Positions 7,785 through 15,484 of a DNA stretch of 20,753 nucleotides are shown one piece after another. Positions within the stretch are counted from its first letter, which is position 1; each line of letters opens with the position of its first letter. This DNA is from Verrucomicrobia bacterium UBA3063 (GTDB lineage: Bacteria > Verrucomicrobiota > Verrucomicrobiia > Methylacidiphilales > Verrucolacustridaceae): the NCBI GenBank assembly GCA_002366885.1, contig DFCD01000167.1, positions 1-20,753 of the forward strand, in the 5' to 3' direction. The notes beneath the pieces were generated by a model, which saw nothing but the letters and a program-made list of their open reading frames with translations, searched no databases and was not told the DNA's origin. The translations under genes were made by a program, and so were the position numbers.

Positions 7785-9371
7785 TCAGGCGTACACGCGC
7801 CAATCCAGATCCAGGAAAATCGGATTCCGCCACTCGCAGTTGCCGAGGAAGGATTCGTCCACGCGGTCCGCGAGGATCTGATCGTAGAGGCGGTTAAAGC
7901 GGAGCAGGTGGTCCTTGGTCCGCTTTACCGCGTACGGCACCATCGTGCCGGTTTTCATGATGAAGGCCCAATCGGAGGACTGGGCGAGCAGCAACTCGCG
8001 GGCGGCCTGGCGAAGGGCGCGATCGCGGAGATGGTGGGGTTGGGTCCGGTGGAACCGGCCGGCCAGTTCGATCATGCGGAGGGTTGCCATGTGAAGGTGT
8101 GGGTAAATCCAGGCGTTGGAGCCCTCCAGCCAGACCGACCAATGGCCCTCGTTGCCCCAGGAGGAGGCGCCGGGGGTAGCGATCTGGTGGGTATTGTGCC
8201 GTTCGAGGAATTCCGAGGGGGTGATCATTGCAAAGGTTTTCTGGTCGTAAGCGGTTTTGCGGAAGAGGTAATCCAAAAACATCGGGCCTTCGTACCACCA
8301 GTGGCCGTATAGCTCGGCGTCATAGGGGCAAACCACGATCGGTTCCGCGCCCATCATCCTGCGGAGATGCTCGACCTGTTTTTCGCGGTTAAACATGAAG
8401 TTGCCGGCGTGTTGGGCGGCGCGTTCCCTGGCCACCCATGGGCGATAGGGCTCCTTGTGGGGGGTCTTGCCGGTGATGCGGTAGTACTTCAGTCCGGTGA
8501 ATTTCCGCATGCCGTTGGGCTGGATGTAGGGCCGGATGTAATCGTATTCGAGGTCGAAGCCGCAATCGCGGTAAAAGTCCCGGTAATCCCCGTCGCCGGG
8601 ATAGCCTTCCTCGGCGCTCCAGACCTGCTTGCTTGACTCGATATCCCGGCCGAAGGCGGCCGGGCCCGCCTGGGTGAAGAGGGGGGCGAAGACGCCGTAG
8701 GCAGGGCGCGGCTCGGCGTAGAGCACGCCGTGGGCATCCAGAATGAACCAGCGGATTTCCGCCTCCTGCAGGTGGTTTTCCAGCCCCGGGTAATAGGCAC
8801 ATTCCGGCAACCAGATGCCCCGAGGATCCCTGCCAAAGCAGGTGCGGTAATCGTTCCGTGCCACCTGGATCTGGGCGCGGACGGCCTGTGGAAATTCCCG
8901 CATGAGGGGGAGGAACCCGTGGGTGGCCCCGCAAGTGATGATCTCCAGGACGCCGGCATCCTGAAACTTGCGGAAGGCGCCGACGAGGTCGCGGCGGTAG
9001 CGGTCGCAAAACATTTGCCGGCTGTGGTGGAGGCGGTCGTGGTAAAAACGGGCGAGCTCGTGGAAGGTTGGATCGTGCCTTGTCCGATCAAGCTCCTTGG
9101 CGGTTAGTTCCAGCAGTCTTTCCAATCCGTGGATATAGCGATCCTGTAGCATCGGGTCGCGCATCATCGCGCAAAGCGGCGGGGTCAGGGACATGGTGAG
9201 GCGGAACGGGACACCGTCCCGCACCAGTCCTTCCATCATGTCGAGCAATGGGAGGTAGGTTTCCGTGATCGCCTCGTAGAACCAGTCTTCTTCCAGAAAC
9301 TCCGGATATTCCGGGTGCCGGACGAACGGCAGATGGGCGTGGAGGATCGGGGCGACGTATCCGAGCGGCAT
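7785..9371 (-). CDS. GH57-family 1,4-alpha-glucan (glycogen) branching enzyme
   Basis: Predicted to make alpha-1,6 branch points in glycogen-type glucans in the cytoplasm; no signal peptide is present. The 528-residue protein starts with the GH57 motif ILHAHLPFVRHPEYPEFLEE. It carries the catalytic nucleophile motif GIWLPECAYYPGLE with Glu190 and the acid/base motif CPYDAELYGHWWYEGP with Asp351, closely matching characterised Thermus/Thermococcus branching enzymes. The C-terminal helical domain includes SSWGNEGHWSVWLEGSN, another hallmark of this subgroup. The start codon lies 18 bases after the DUF4912 gene, so the two are probably cotranscribed. Amylopullulanase-type or amylase-type GH57 is a less likely reading. 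The product call is strong; activity is inferred from motifs. Confidence 0.9.
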   Translation of the reverse strand: MPLGYVAPILHAHLPFVRHPEYPEFLEEDWFYEAITETYLPLLDMMEGLVRDGVPFRLTMSLTPPLCAMMRDPMLQDRYIHGLERLLELTAKELDRTRHDPTFHELARFYHDRLHHSRQMFCDRYRRDLVGAFRKFQDAGVLEIITCGATHGFLPLMREFPQAVRAQIQVARNDYRTCFGRDPRGIWLPECAYYPGLENHLQEAEIRWFILDAHGVLYAEPRPAYGVFAPLFTQAGPAAFGRDIESSKQVWSAEEGYPGDGDYRDFYRDCGFDLEYDYIRPYIQPNGMRKFTGLKYYRITGKTPHKEPYRPWVARERAAQHAGNFMFNREKQVEHLRRMMGAEPIVVCPYDAELYGHWWYEGPMFLDYLFRKTAYDQKTFAMITPSEFLERHNTHQIATPGASSWGNEGHWSVWLEGSNAWIYPHLHMATLRMIELAGRFHRTQPHHLRDRALRQAARELLLAQSSDWAFIMKTGTMVPYAVKRTKDHLLRFNRLYDQILADRVDESFLGNCEWRNPIFLDLDWRVYA

Positions 9372-9389
9372 GGTTGGGATCCCGTGCCG

Positions 9390-10577
9390 TTAGGCAGTGC
9401 GTCCGATGGGTTCGGGGAGGGGAGGTTGCCGGGTGGGATCCACCCCGGGGGTGGAATCCGTCAGGCGAAGGAAGGAAAGCAAAACGGAGCGCTCCTCCTG
9501 TCCGTCCGGCGCGGTGGCGGAAATGGGGATATGGTAACGACCATCCGGGAAGGTGAAGTGGTAGGAAAAGGTTCCGTCGTTCCGCAGGGGGATGGTCTTT
9601 CCATCGACCTTGATCTTGGCGTCGGGGACGGTGCCTCCGTAGATGATCAGCTCGGCGTTGACGTGCATGGAAAAGGAGCGATCCCGGCCGTGCGCACCGG
9701 AACTGAGGCTGGAAGGAATGCCGCTGGACCCGGTTTCCAAAAGGCGGCGGCGCAGTGTTTCGGTGATTTCCAGGGATCCCACGCGGATGCTGCGGACGAG
9801 GTCCCCGCCAAGATATTCGAGAATGCGATCGGCCACCCCGGAGGGAACCACGCGCCGGAGGGCGTAGGGGAAGGGGAGGGGATATCCCTCCCGCTGAAGC
9901 CGGGCCAACGCCTTGGCCAAACCCTCACCAGGTCGGATCTGGCCACGGATCAGGTCCAGGAGTTGGCGGAAGGAGTAGTGGAAAGGAATGGTGACGAACT
10001 CCACTTCCCGATGGGGTGAGGGATCCTCCCGGGGAGTCAAAACCTCCTCGGAAACGGCCAGCTGGTGAAAGGAACCGTCCTTCCGATAGTAGCCCAGTTC
10101 CGCCTGAAAGGGGGTGGCCGGCCGGTGGACGGGCAGATACCACTCCCTGGATCCGGGGAAGATCTGGATTTGGTGAACCCGTTCCGCCCCGGGAATCAAA
10201 ATCTGCAGGAACACTTTTCCTTCCGGGGACTCCTGTTCGGCGTCACGGAGTTGCTGCCAGCTGAAATCCCAGTAGGCGTAAAGCCAGCGGGGATCCCGGG
10301 CGGCGAGAAAAAGGCGGCAGGTCCCGTAGCTTTCCGGAAGTTCTCCGAGGTGTTCGTAGGCAGGGAGCTCCGGTTCCGGGGTGCCCGGAGCGAAGGGTTG
10401 CAGGACAAATTTGTGGGCGGACGGATCCAACGGCAGGGGGCTCTCCCGGAGCCGTGGGAAGGACGCCGGGGTTGGGCCGACTTTTTTGCGGGCAACGACC
10501 TTTTTGCCTGCGCTAACTTTTGGCTTGGCGGCCTTTTTCCCCTCGGGCTTTTTGGTCTTTTTGGGGTTTTTGGGCAT
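9390..10577 (-). CDS. DUF4912 protein with Lys-rich N-terminus and Ig-like C-terminal domain
   Basis: Function unknown. From the ATG at 10577 the product has 395 residues. Residues 1-35 are a histone-H1-like tail of Lys, Ala and Pro. About 75-175 matches the DUF4912 pattern (CRLFLAARDPRWLYAYWDFS at 87-106). A middle region (about 185-285) is helical and Arg-rich. Residues 304-372 look like a beta-sandwich of the Ig-like/glucodextranase-B kind, with the pattern GGTVPDAKIKVDG then NDGTFSYHFTFPDGRYHI. It precedes and is probably cotranscribed with the GH57 branching enzyme, suggesting a role in glucan metabolism or glucan binding. The frame extends to a TTG at 10583, but neither start has a clear ribosome binding site; ATG is preferred. 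Confidence 0.85.
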   Translation of the reverse strand: MPKNPKKTKKPEGKKAAKPKVSAGKKVVARKKVGPTPASFPRLRESPLPLDPSAHKFVLQPFAPGTPEPELPAYEHLGELPESYGTCRLFLAARDPRWLYAYWDFSWQQLRDAEQESPEGKVFLQILIPGAERVHQIQIFPGSREWYLPVHRPATPFQAELGYYRKDGSFHQLAVSEEVLTPREDPSPHREVEFVTIPFHYSFRQLLDLIRGQIRPGEGLAKALARLQREGYPLPFPYALRRVVPSGVADRILEYLGGDLVRSIRVGSLEITETLRRRLLETGSSGIPSSLSSGAHGRDRSFSMHVNAELIIYGGTVPDAKIKVDGKTIPLRNDGTFSYHFTFPDGRYHIPISATAPDGQEERSVLLSFLRLTDSTPGVDPTRQPPLPEPIGRTA

Positions 10578-10697
10578 ATTCAAAGGAAAAATGGAGTATT
10601 TCTTAAACGGGAAAGCATTCCCAAAAAATCAGTTCGAATCAATTCCGTTATTACTCTTTCTTGCGGAACATTTTAAGGTATTGTCATTCATAAGTTT
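10578..10697. promoter_or_regulatory. Divergent intergenic region between the DUF4912 gene and hisF
   Basis: This 120-base gap must hold promoters for both the leftward DUF4912-GH57 pair and the rightward hisF-trpE-trpG group. It is AT-rich relative to the genes. It contains a small inverted repeat, GGGAA and TTCCC around four bases (10609-10622). No pair of -35/-10 elements with good consensus and spacing could be assigned on either strand, and no Shine-Dalgarno site precedes the hisF ATG. Confidence 0.4.
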
Positions 10698-11471
10698 ATG
10701 AACACCAAGAGGATCATTCCCTGTTTGGATGTGGATCGGGGCCGCGTGGTCAAGGGGGTGAAGTTTGTCGGGATCCGGGACGCCGGGGATCCGGCCGCTT
10801 GTGCCCGTGCGTACCATGAGCAAGGGGCGGATGAGCTGGTTTTTCTGGATATCACCGCATCCGCGGAAGCGCGGCCGATTCTTCTGGAAGTGGTGCGAAA
10901 GACGGCGGAGGAGGTTTTTCTGCCCCTGACCGTGGGGGGTGGTGTGCGTTCCGTGGACAACGCCCGGGAGTTGTTGCGTGCCGGTGCGGACAAAGTGAGC
11001 CTGAACACGGCGGCGATTCAAAGGCCGGAGCTGATTTCCGAGGTGGCGGAGGCCTTTGGTTGCCAATGCGTGGTGCTGGCGATTGACGCGCGGCGCCGTG
11101 CGGGCGGTGGTTGGGAAGTCACCACCCACGGGGGACGCCAATCCACTTCCCTCGATGCGCTGTCCTGGGCCCGTGAGGGCGTGCGGCGCGGGGCCGGGGA
11201 AATTCTTCTGACAAGCATGGATGCCGACGGAACCAAGGCCGGCTACGACCTGGAACTCACCCACACGGTCAGCTCCGCCGTCCCGGTTCCGGTAATTGCC
11301 AGCGGCGGGGCCGGAACCCCCGGGCATTTTGCGGAGGTGCTGGGCAAGGCGGGCGGGGCGGATGCGGCCCTGGCGGCGAGCTTGTTTCATTTCGGGGAGC
11401 TCACCGTGCCCGAGGTGAAGCGGCATCTTCGCCAGCAAGGTATTCCGGTCCGTCCTCCCAAAACCTCATGA
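10698..11471 (+). CDS. hisF: Imidazole glycerol phosphate synthase, cyclase subunit
   Basis: With HisH it converts PRFAR and ammonia to imidazole glycerol phosphate and AICAR in histidine synthesis. The 257-residue TIM barrel starts with the family hallmark RIIPCLDVDRGRVVKGVKF, carrying catalytic Asp11. The second catalytic Asp130 is in VVLAIDARR. The phosphate-binding glycine motifs TVGGGVRS and IASGGAGTP are intact. No hisH is in the window, so the partner is elsewhere. The stop overlaps the ATG of trpE (ATGA), pointing to translational coupling of a histidine gene with tryptophan genes. No ribosome binding site is seen before the ATG. Confidence 0.97.
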   Translation: MNTKRIIPCLDVDRGRVVKGVKFVGIRDAGDPAACARAYHEQGADELVFLDITASAEARPILLEVVRKTAEEVFLPLTVGGGVRSVDNARELLRAGADKVSLNTAAIQRPELISEVAEAFGCQCVVLAIDARRRAGGGWEVTTHGGRQSTSLDALSWAREGVRRGAGEILLTSMDADGTKAGYDLELTHTVSSAVPVPVIASGGAGTPGHFAEVLGKAGGADAALAASLFHFGELTVPEVKRHLRQQGIPVRPPKTS

Positions 11472-12973
11472 TCCACCCCGACGAAAAAACATTTCTGGAA
11501 CTGGCGAGCCGGGGAAACCTGATTCCCGTCAGCCGGGAAATCCTCGCGGATACGGAAACCCCCGTTTCCGCCTACCTGAAGCTCTCGGCCCAGCCGGGCG
11601 GAGCAGCCTTTCTGCTGGAGAGCGCGGAGTCGGCAGGGCGCCTTGGGCGTTACTCTTTTGTCGGTTCCCGTCCGGCGGCCGTGATGGAGTTCCGCCAGGG
11701 ACGGGTCCGCCTAAGTCGTTCCAACGGACAGGTGGAGGAGCGGGCTCCGGAACATCCGGATCCCCTCCAGGAGGTGCAGGCGATGTTGGCCGGTCTCCGC
11801 CCGGTGGAAGCCTGGCCTGGCGATCCCCCCCCGTTTGAAGGGGGTGCGGTGGGATTCCTCGCTTTTGAGGCCGTCCGTTATTTCGAGCCGACCGTGGGCA
11901 TGGCACGGAAGGACGACCTCGGCGTGCCCGACGCCTGTTTCGCACTCGTGGAGGAGTTTTTGGTGTTCGACCACGCCCGGCGTACCCTCCGGTTCGTCGT
12001 GCAGACGCGGGTGGGGGAGGACCCGAAGCAGTCCTACCGTCAGGCGTTGCAACGGCTGGAGGCGCTGGCGAATCGTCTGGCCCAACCGGCCGGAAAAGCA
12101 ACGGCGGAAGTTCCCCGCCGTCCCGAGGGGGATCTCCTCGCCGGCGCGATCCCCAACATGACCAAGGCCGAATACCTACGCATGGCGGCGGCGATGCAGG
12201 AGCACATCCGTGCCGGAGACATTTTTCAGGTGGTTCCATCCCAGCGTTTTTCCGTGCCGTATTCCGGGCGCCCGATCGACCTGTACCGGTCCCTCCGCAC
12301 CATCAATCCTTCCCCTTATATGTTTTGCCTGGAGATGGCCGGGTTGGCGCTGGTGGGATCCTCTCCCGAAACGCACGTGCGCTGCGAGCACGGTCGTGTC
12401 GAGATCCGTCCGATTGCCGGCACCCGGCCCCGCGGGGCGAATGCCGATGAGGATCATCGCCTGGCCGAGGAGATGAAAGCCGATCCCAAGGAACGGGCGG
12501 AGCACATCATGCTCGTTGATCTGGCCCGCAACGATCTTGGCCGGGTTTGCGAATATCGGACCGTCCAAGTGGTGGAGCTGATGGAGGTGGAACGGTTCTC
12601 CCATGTGATGCATCTGGTTTCCCGCGTGGAAGGGCAACTCCGGCCGGGGCAGGATGCGTACCAGGTGATGCGGGCCACTTTTCCGGCCGGAACGGTCAGC
12701 GGTTCGCCCAAGGTGCGGGCCCTGCAGATCCTGGCGGAGGGGGAGCCCACGCGGCGGGGTCCCTATGCCGGCGCGGCCGGTTATTTTTCCTTCAACGGGA
12801 ATCTGGATTCCTGCATCTCCATCCGGACGATCCTGCTGAAGGGGGGCAAGGCGTATGTGCAGTCGGGCGGGGGACTGGTGGCGGATTCCACGCCGGAGGG
12901 GGAGTATCAGGAGAGTGTGAACAAGGCGAAAGCCGGCCTGGCCGCGGTGGCGGCGGCCCGGGCGCTGGCCTAG
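11468..12973 (+). CDS. trpE: Anthranilate synthase component I
   Basis: Converts chorismate plus ammonia (delivered by TrpG) to anthranilate, the first step of tryptophan synthesis. The 501-residue protein has an N-terminal domain with the LLES motif (49-52) of the tryptophan feedback site. The chorismate-binding domain (about 230-495) carries RPIAGTRPRG (316-323 core), HIMLVDLARNDLGRV (from His346), GTVSGSPK (408-415) and a C-terminal VQSGGGLVADSTPEGEYQE block. The LLES motif argues for TrpE rather than aminodeoxychorismate synthase PabB. It overlaps hisF by four bases and is followed by trpG eight bases later. Confidence 0.95.
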   Translation: MIHPDEKTFLELASRGNLIPVSREILADTETPVSAYLKLSAQPGGAAFLLESAESAGRLGRYSFVGSRPAAVMEFRQGRVRLSRSNGQVEERAPEHPDPLQEVQAMLAGLRPVEAWPGDPPPFEGGAVGFLAFEAVRYFEPTVGMARKDDLGVPDACFALVEEFLVFDHARRTLRFVVQTRVGEDPKQSYRQALQRLEALANRLAQPAGKATAEVPRRPEGDLLAGAIPNMTKAEYLRMAAAMQEHIRAGDIFQVVPSQRFSVPYSGRPIDLYRSLRTINPSPYMFCLEMAGLALVGSSPETHVRCEHGRVEIRPIAGTRPRGANADEDHRLAEEMKADPKERAEHIMLVDLARNDLGRVCEYRTVQVVELMEVERFSHVMHLVSRVEGQLRPGQDAYQVMRATFPAGTVSGSPKVRALQILAEGEPTRRGPYAGAAGYFSFNGNLDSCISIRTILLKGGKAYVQSGGGLVADSTPEGEYQESVNKAKAGLAAVAAARALA

Positions 12974-12981
12974 AAAGAGCC

Positions 12982-13545
12982 ATGCTCCTGGTCCTCGATA
13001 ACTACGACTCGTTCACGTACAATCTGGTCCAGTACTTCGGCGAACTGGGGGCTGATCCGGTGGTGAAACGGAACGATGCCCTCACCCCGGAGGAGGTGGA
13101 GAAGTTGCGACCGGAGCGAATCGTGATTTCGCCGGGACCCGGGGCGCCGGCGGAAGCGGGGATCTCCATGGAAGTCATCCGCCGGATGGGGAAAACGACG
13201 CCCATCCTGGGGGTCTGTCTGGGCCACCAGTGCATTGCGGAGGTTTACGGGGGCAAGGTGGTCCGGGCGGAACGGTTGATGCACGGCAAAACCTCCCCCA
13301 TTCGTCATGAAGGGACCGGGGTATTCGCCGGGTTGCCCAATCCTTTCGAGGCCACCCGGTACCATTCCCTGATTGTGGAAAAATCCTCCGTGCCTGCATG
13401 TCTGCGGGTCACCGCGGACACGGCGGAGGGGGAAATTATGGGCTTACAACACTGCCAGTTTCCCGTTCACGGGGTCCAGTTCCACCCGGAATCGATTCTC
13501 AGCCGGGAGGGGAAGGATCTTCTCCGGAACTTTCTTGTCCTTTAG
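12982..13545 (+). CDS. trpG: Anthranilate synthase component II (glutamine amidotransferase)
   Basis: Class I glutamine amidotransferase that hydrolyses glutamine and channels ammonia to TrpE; many bacteria use the same protein with PabB for folate. The 187-residue protein starts MLLVLDNYDSFTYNLVQYF. It has the oxyanion-hole motif ISPGPGAP and the catalytic triad Cys79 (GVCLGHQ), His168 and Glu170 (QFHPES). The frame is open far upstream inside trpE, but the ATG at 12982 begins at the conserved first strand and follows a purine-rich AGAAAGAG stretch. It is the last gene of hisF-trpE-trpG; its stop is eight bases from that of the convergent gene. Confidence 0.95.
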   Translation: MLLVLDNYDSFTYNLVQYFGELGADPVVKRNDALTPEEVEKLRPERIVISPGPGAPAEAGISMEVIRRMGKTTPILGVCLGHQCIAEVYGGKVVRAERLMHGKTSPIRHEGTGVFAGLPNPFEATRYHSLIVEKSSVPACLRVTADTAEGEIMGLQHCQFPVHGVQFHPESILSREGKDLLRNFLVL

Positions 13546-13553
13546 GCGCGCCC

Positions 13554-15398
13554 TTATCGGGCGGTGCGAAACCCGACGCGGGCATCGGTTTCCGCAAGCC
13601 TGCGCGGGGGGAGGGAGTTGGCAACCGGCGCCTCATCGGCGAAGTTTCCGCCCATCAATCCCGGCAAGGTGTCGTTGGATGGCGTGATCCATTCGCTGAG
13701 GTTTCCCCCCATGTCCACGTGCCCGAAGGGGGCCTGGTCGGCGGGGAAGGAGCCGGCGGGAGCCTGCAAAAGCAAGCCCGCATCCAGCGCGAATTTTTTT
13801 GCGGCCTCGCCTCCCAGATGGATGTCCCCGCCGGGTGGAGTGTTTCCCCAAGGGTAGGTGCGCCGGTCGTTTCCTGTGGCGGCCCTCACCCATTCCTCCC
13901 GGTTGGGCAACCGGCGTTCCTTCCAGTTGGCGTAGGCGTAGGCGCTGGCGTAATCCACCCCGCAGACCGGGCTGTCCCGGGTAATGCGGACCCCACGGGG
14001 GAGAAAAAAGGAGAGAGCGTCGCCGTTGCGGGCCCGGGCCAGCTGGGTTTTCCAGGATTTCGGCTCAAAGTCCGACTGGGAGGTTTTGGTGTATCCAGCC
14101 GGAAGAAACTGCTTCCAATCCATGTAGACAAGGTTGGTGAGAAAAGTCTCGTAATCCCCGATGGTGACCTCATGCCGATCCAGGGCGAAAGCCGGCACGG
14201 TGGCGGATTTTCCGTCCAGCATCACCTCGCCCGCGGGGATCCGGATTTCTTCCTGGGTCAGCCGTGCCGGGTAATTGGCCAGAAATTTCTGAAAAACCAG
14301 CCACCCCGCCCCGAGAAGAAACAGCACCGTGGAAACCGTCCCGAGGGACCGCACCCAGCGCCGTCGCACCCTTGCCTGCATGGTTTTTGTTGCCGCCTCA
14401 ACCTCCTCCTTGCGGACGTGGATTTCCTTGAATTCGGCGAGCTGTCTTTCGAATTCCCGGGCTCTTCGGATCAGGTCGAAGGCGGAGGGACCCGGTTTTC
14501 TCAGCAGCGAGAGGAGGAGTTGTGTTTTTGCATCGCGCTCCAGCAGGGGTTCCAGCAGTCCGGCAAGCCGTTGGGCGTTTTCCATGGCGGTGACCTCCGG
14601 CATGCCGGAGTGGGCTACGGGATTCCTGAGGCGCGGCACTCCCTGCGGGGACAGGGTATAGTCGTATTCCTCGAGAGGGCGTGCGGGGACATTCCAGGAT
14701 TCCATGTCCGCGTGGATCGAGCCCAGGGCGGTGGCCAGTCTGGCACCGGTGGCGAGGGGGACCGGAGTGCCAGCCATACGGTAGTGGAGAAGGGAAGGAT
14801 GCACGGGTGGTTCCATCGCCACCACGATGCGGTTTTCCCATGGGACAGATTCATAAAGAGCGTAGACGGCGGCATGGTGAACGCGGGCCATGGCGCGGAT
14901 GGCCTTGGCAAAGGTGGCCGAGCCTGCAGGGGGGACCAGCAATTGTACGTCCCGCTGGAGTTGCTGGTGCCTGGCCCAGTAGAGTCTTCCCAGAAGGTGG
15001 GGTCCGGCAGGCGCGGAGGCCTGGTAGGGACCGAAGAGGGTGCCGGAAAGGTTTTCCATGCATTCGGACAACCGCAGGGGAAGTTGCTCGTCCGGTTGCA
15101 GCAGGGGGATGGGGTAGCCGGGAGGCAAGGATCCGGTCAGGTCGTACCGACCGAAAACCGCAAAGGAAGTGGCCGGATGACTTTCCGCAAGCAGGAGCAG
15201 TTCGGGGGAGCGGTCCTCGCCGCCCCAGAGGATGTCGGCAAGCAGCACGGTGGGGGCGGGCACCGAGGACAAAGCGGTAGACAGTTCCGACCATTCTGTG
15301 GCGGTCTGGATATGGGTAGTGGGAAAAAAATCCAGAATGAGTTTGGAGAACTCTTCCCGGAACCCGGTGTCCTCCTGGGCCAGAAGAATATTGGGCAC
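13554..15398 (-). CDS. Membrane protein: receiver-like + kinase-like (degenerate) + TM + FGE-sulfatase domain
   Basis: Role unknown. Residues 1-115 resemble a response-regulator receiver: acidic Glu9-Asp10 and an Asp55 in TVLLADILWGG are kept, but the usual Thr and Lys positions are not. About 134-290 looks like a Ser/Thr kinase fold (LGRLYWARHQQLQRDVQLLVPP, then KAIRAMARVHHAAVYALYE) but lacks the ATP Lys, HRD and DFG motifs, so it is probably a pseudokinase. A charged helix (about 305-348) and one membrane segment (351-374) follow. Residues 385-614 are a formylglycine-generating-enzyme/sulfatase-modifying type domain, with RLPNREEWVRAATG, YPWGN, GGNLSEW and the final VGFRTAR. Topology would put the FGE part outside the cytoplasm. 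The start is GTG without a clear ribosome binding site. It is the last gene after glyS and larB. Confidence 0.8.
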   Translation of the reverse strand: MPNILLAQEDTGFREEFSKLILDFFPTTHIQTATEWSELSTALSSVPAPTVLLADILWGGEDRSPELLLLAESHPATSFAVFGRYDLTGSLPPGYPIPLLQPDEQLPLRLSECMENLSGTLFGPYQASAPAGPHLLGRLYWARHQQLQRDVQLLVPPAGSATFAKAIRAMARVHHAAVYALYESVPWENRIVVAMEPPVHPSLLHYRMAGTPVPLATGARLATALGSIHADMESWNVPARPLEEYDYTLSPQGVPRLRNPVAHSGMPEVTAMENAQRLAGLLEPLLERDAKTQLLLSLLRKPGPSAFDLIRRAREFERQLAEFKEIHVRKEEVEAATKTMQARVRRRWVRSLGTVSTVLFLLGAGWLVFQKFLANYPARLTQEEIRIPAGEVMLDGKSATVPAFALDRHEVTIGDYETFLTNLVYMDWKQFLPAGYTKTSQSDFEPKSWKTQLARARNGDALSFFLPRGVRITRDSPVCGVDYASAYAYANWKERRLPNREEWVRAATGNDRRTYPWGNTPPGGDIHLGGEAAKKFALDAGLLLQAPAGSFPADQAPFGHVDMGGNLSEWITPSNDTLPGLMGGNFADEAPVANSLPPRRLAETDARVGFRTAR

Positions 15399-15484
15399 AG
15401 GAGGATTCTGGTCATGCCCGGTGTGGGGAGAAAGGGGCGATTTTTTGCCGAGCGGGAAAAGAGGGGGGAGGGGAAAACGGAAGG

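Noticed and set aside
10578..10583. TTG at 10583 as the start of the DUF4912 gene
   Set aside because: It adds only two residues to an ATG start and has no ribosome binding site in its favour.
12547..12981. N-terminal extension of trpG inside trpE
   Set aside because: The extension is an off-frame reading of trpE; the amidotransferase fold starts at 12982.
13549..13563. Hairpin CGCCC/GGGCG as a bidirectional terminator
   Set aside because: Only five base pairs and no T tract on either strand.
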